A stretch of DNA of 64,000 nt from Melanocharis versteri (taxonomy: Eukaryota > Chordata > Aves > Passeriformes > Melanocharitidae). The notes under the pieces were generated by a model that was given only the letters and a program-made list of their open reading frames with translations, made no database searches and was not told the DNA's origin. Location: contig VZTG01003728.1 of assembly GCA_013397845.1 (NCBI GenBank), positions 2,474,084-2,538,083 on the forward strand, read 5' to 3'. Made by a program: the position numbers and the translations under genes. Of the stretch, positions 63,101-64,000 are shown piece by piece (positions within the stretch are counted from its first letter, which is position 1; each line of letters starts with the position of its first letter).

Positions 63101-64000
63101 GCACTCTGCAGACATGGCTAAAAGACAGCTGATAGTAGCACTTTATTTCAGTATAGCAGAGAAATGCAAGTTGTAAGAAGTCTGAAGCTGAAGTCAGCAA
63201 GGCTCTAACTGGAAATAATGCAAGATTAACAGAAAGAACAATTAAGCATTTAAGGAGATAACAGGATACAGAGAATTCCAAGTGGTGAAAAACAAGCATC
63301 AATACTCGTTGACTTTCCACCTAAAATCCAGAAGGTCAAGCAAAGGTTAGTTATGGCTAAATGTATCATCACTAGGCAGAATTCTCTGATCCATATTTCT
63401 AGGACAGAAGAGACTAGATGACTTCCTCTGGACTGAAAAATCGTAAGAAAATGGCTAGTATTGTTTGAGATGTGAGATCAGTAGTAGGATGTGAGGAAGA
63501 AAATGGAGAAAATTTGAAAACACAGGGGGCAAAAAACAGATAACCCATCTGTCTGAGAAAGGCTTCAGGAGGTGAATTGTCATTACTGGATGGTAGACAC
63601 TGTTATATGAAGTGAAGGGCATTCACTTCACTTTGAGACAGCCCATAGGACTCATCACCCCAAGGTACAAAAGTCAACAAATCTGATGTAAATGTCTTGT
63701 AGGTCAAAGTGTAGAAATAGAACTCATCTCTTGCCATTATTATTGACATTAAAATAAGAGATATAAGCTCCACCTTTCACACATTAGCTCTTACTTGACA
63801 GCTGCTCTGGGGCAGCCTTTGAATGAGTTACCCAAAAAGTGTAGGAAGAAACCATAAGCAACAAGAAAACAGTAACTGTCTCTGAGCCACTAGACACTTT
63901 CAGGGTAGCCTTGTTTTAAATGTTCCTCCATTTGCAAAAGGCTTTTTAGTTGAAAGGTGTATTGGGTTTGTAGGTCTAGATTTTGGTAGTGGGGGGCTAC
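60133..64000. other. Non-coding stretch, probably intergenic
   Basis: Mostly AT-rich, with a locally less AT-rich patch at about 60,430-60,770 whose nature I cannot name. No gene, RNA or dispersed repeat is recognised. Frames up to 110 codons (62,988-63,320 minus) show no known motif. Confidence 0.5.

Overview
This is a vertebrate, almost certainly avian, genomic window. The background is AT-rich and gene-poor, with scattered fragments of CR1, the main LINE family of birds and other sauropsids. Several end in the ATTCTATG-type tail typical of that family. There is one retroviral-type solo LTR, one CpG island and one recognisable protein-coding exon. I see no bacterial-type gene, operon or CRISPR array. 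Most long frames are chance frames or lie inside repeats.

The one real coding exon is on the minus strand at 30,066-30,293. It is 76 codons, flanked by a good splice acceptor and donor, and encodes the N-terminal part of a RAB3 GTPase including the P-loop and switch I. Paralog-diagnostic residues make it RAB3C. The gene runs right to left. Positions 1-30,059 are therefore best read as the intron after this exon, and no further RAB3C exon was recognised there. Positions 30,294 to about 39.9 kb are best read as the intron before it. The CpG island at about 39,540-40,760 is the likely RAB3C promoter and first-exon region, but a 587-base assembly gap (39,992-40,578) sits in its core and probably hides the first exon. 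Everything right of the island is probably upstream intergenic DNA. In the species I know, RAB3C lies near PDE4D, and in chicken this block is on the Z chromosome, so a Z origin is a reasonable inference.

Layout: 1-30 kb is intron with an A/C-rich low-complexity tract (3.55-3.88 kb) and CR1 pieces at 3.9, 8.0, 12.3, 24.1 and 28.9 kb. The exon follows at 30.1-30.3 kb, then a sense-strand CR1 at 31.0-31.8 kb in intron 1, the CpG island with its gap at 39.5-40.8 kb, and a short CR1 tail at 42.2 kb. A long AT-rich stretch follows with nothing recognisable. A 2.3-kb CR1 at 52.45-54.7 kb carries decayed endonuclease and reverse-transcriptase coding sequence. A cluster of simple repeats lies at 58.4-59.15 kb, and the solo LTR at 59.38-60.13 kb.

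I found no convincing undescribed biological system. The items most worth a second look are the gap-obscured RAB3C promoter with a 19-bp GC-rich tandem repeat at the gap edge, the solo LTR with repeated TAGCT motifs in its U3, and several composite or rearranged CR1 copies.
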